Shown here piece after piece: positions 4,775 through 5,214 of a DNA stretch of 5,214 nt. The translations under genes were made by a program, and so were the position numbers. Position 1 is the first letter of the stretch. Each line of letters starts with the position of its first letter. The stretch is from positions 1 through 5,214 of the forward strand of contig CANJMX010000117.1 in the NCBI GenBank assembly GCA_947475125.1, given 5' to 3'. This stretch comes from Actinomycetota bacterium (GTDB lineage Bacteria > Actinomycetota > Thermoleophilia > Miltoncostaeales > Miltoncostaeaceae). The notes under the pieces are model-generated. The model did no database searches, was not told where the DNA came from, and saw nothing but the letters and a program-made list of their open reading frames with translations.

Positions 4775-4845
4775 ATAGCCCCGGGAGACGGGGTCTGGGT
4801 CCGAAACAAACCCCTTACCCGCAGGCGGTTGATTCTTGGGGCTAT
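4775..4845. promoter_or_regulatory. Inverted octamers in the sufR-sufB space, candidate operator
   Basis: ATAGCCCC (4775-4782) and GGGGCTAT (4838-4845) form a perfect 8-bp inverted repeat, so each divergent gene is preceded by GGGGCTAT on its own strand. The left copy runs into TATCCT (minus strand 4777-4772), a possible -10 for sufR about 30 nt before its start. The right copy lies between the proposed -35 and -10 of sufB. This position suits a repressor acting on both promoters. That SufR is that repressor is inference. Confidence 0.4.
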
Positions 4846-4856
4846 GTGCGTAACCT
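4829..4856 (+). promoter_or_regulatory. Candidate promoter of sufB
   Basis: TTGATT (4829-4834) and TAACCT (4851-4856) are spaced 16 bp; TAACCT fits the loose actinobacterial TANNNT -10. An overlapping TATAGA (4856-4861) is an alternative -10 with poorer -35 spacing. Transcription would start near 4863, leaving a leader of about 33 nt to the sufB ATG. CTAT/ATAG arms (4842-4845 and 4857-4860) surround the -10 region. Confidence 0.4.
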
Positions 4857-4883
4857 ATAGAGAAACCGCGCCCGACCCCGAAG

Positions 4884-4888
4884 AGGAG
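4884..4888 (+). promoter_or_regulatory. Ribosome binding site of sufB
   Basis: AGGAG, within GAGGAG, lies 7 nt before ATG 4896. It fixes the start: there is no other ATG or GTG in this frame close by with comparable spacing. Confidence 0.8.
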
Positions 4889-4895
4889 CGCCCTT

Positions 4896-5214
4896 ATGTC
4901 GACGGCCAAGCCTGAGATCGATATCGACACGACATACAAGTTCGGCTGGCACGACCCGGCCAATTACGTTTTTGAGCCCAAGAAGGGTCTGAACGCCGAC
5001 GTCGTGCGTGAGATCTCGGCCCTCAAGGGCGAGCCCGAGTGGATGACCAAGTTCCGGCTTCGGTCGCTGGAGATCTTTGAGAGCAGCGAGATCCCCGACT
5101 GGGGTGGCGATCTGTCCAGCCTCGACTTCCAGGACATCTTCTACTTCATCAGGGCCGCCGATCATCAGGGCCGCTCGTGGGACGACGTTCCGGACGACAT
5201 CCGCAACACGTTCG
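4896..5214 (+). CDS. sufB: Fe-S cluster assembly scaffold protein SufB (N-terminal part)
   Basis: The first 106 codons; the gene runs off the right edge, and full SufB is about 470 aa. Family-typical segments are YKFGWHDP, GLNADVVREISALKGEPEWM, FRLRSLEIFESSEIPDWG, the region LDFQDIFYFIRA, and SWDDVPDDIRNTF at the edge. SufB forms the SufBC2D scaffold on which Fe-S clusters are built before transfer to target proteins in the cytoplasm. The N-terminal region seen here precedes the beta-helix core, so catalytic residues are out of view. As in many actinobacteria it is probably the first structural gene of a sufBDCS-type operon, here divergent from its SufR-like regulator. The rest of the operon is not in the window. 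Confidence 0.94.
   Translation, partial: MSTAKPEIDIDTTYKFGWHDPANYVFEPKKGLNADVVREISALKGEPEWMTKFRLRSLEIFESSEIPDWGGDLSSLDFQDIFYFIRAADHQGRSWDDVPDDIRNTF

Noticed and set aside
1..5214. tRNA, rRNA or riboswitch genes
   Set aside because: No cloverleaf, CCA-type ends, rRNA motifs or recognised riboswitch core were seen on either strand by eye.

Overview
The window is high-GC DNA with frequent GTG starts and hairpin terminators that lack a U-tract. Its right end holds a SufR-type regulator divergent from sufB. Together these suggest an actinobacterium (Actinomycetota), but the sequence does not fix the genus. Everything here was read by eye; no database search was run.

Layout, left to right. (1) 1-50: a strong 12-bp-stem hairpin, probably the terminator of a gene lying mostly outside the window. 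(2) 72-1040: a small mobile unit. A single REP-associated tyrosine transposase (RAYT, Y1/HUH family; 242-787) is bracketed by inverted copies of a repeat with a GACA..GGTGCCTGTC core. One copy lies on the left, and two lie on the right inside a 113-bp head-to-tail tandem duplication (826-938 and 939-1051). G-rich tracts sit just outside both ends. (3) 1086-3100, minus strand: a tightly packed operon, read right to left. It contains a short-chain dehydrogenase that keeps only the Rossmann half, a hotdog (4HBT/YbgC-type) thioesterase that starts inside the dehydrogenase tail, an amidohydrolase_2-type metal hydrolase, and an 87-aa Ala-rich protein whose GTG start overlaps the hydrolase stop as GTGA. 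A long hairpin covers the 3' end of the last gene. (4) 3157-3991, plus strand: a YgjV-like multi-span membrane protein, overlapped by a 95-aa two-span membrane protein. (5) 4004-4741, minus strand: a SufR-like winged-helix regulator with C-terminal cysteines. It converges on the previous gene, and one hairpin contains both stop codons. (6) 4896-5214, plus strand: the first 106 codons of sufB, the start of an Fe-S cluster assembly operon.

How the parts work together. The sufR/sufB pair is the classic arrangement in which an Fe-S-sensing repressor controls a divergent suf operon. The 154-bp space between them carries an octamer, GGGGCTAT, facing each gene, which makes it a candidate operator. 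The minus-strand operon looks like acyl-CoA or organic-acid metabolism, but no specific pathway can be named. The most unusual structure is the RAYT unit with its inverted and tandemly duplicated repeats. The most unusual gene state is the half-length dehydrogenase joined to the thioesterase start.
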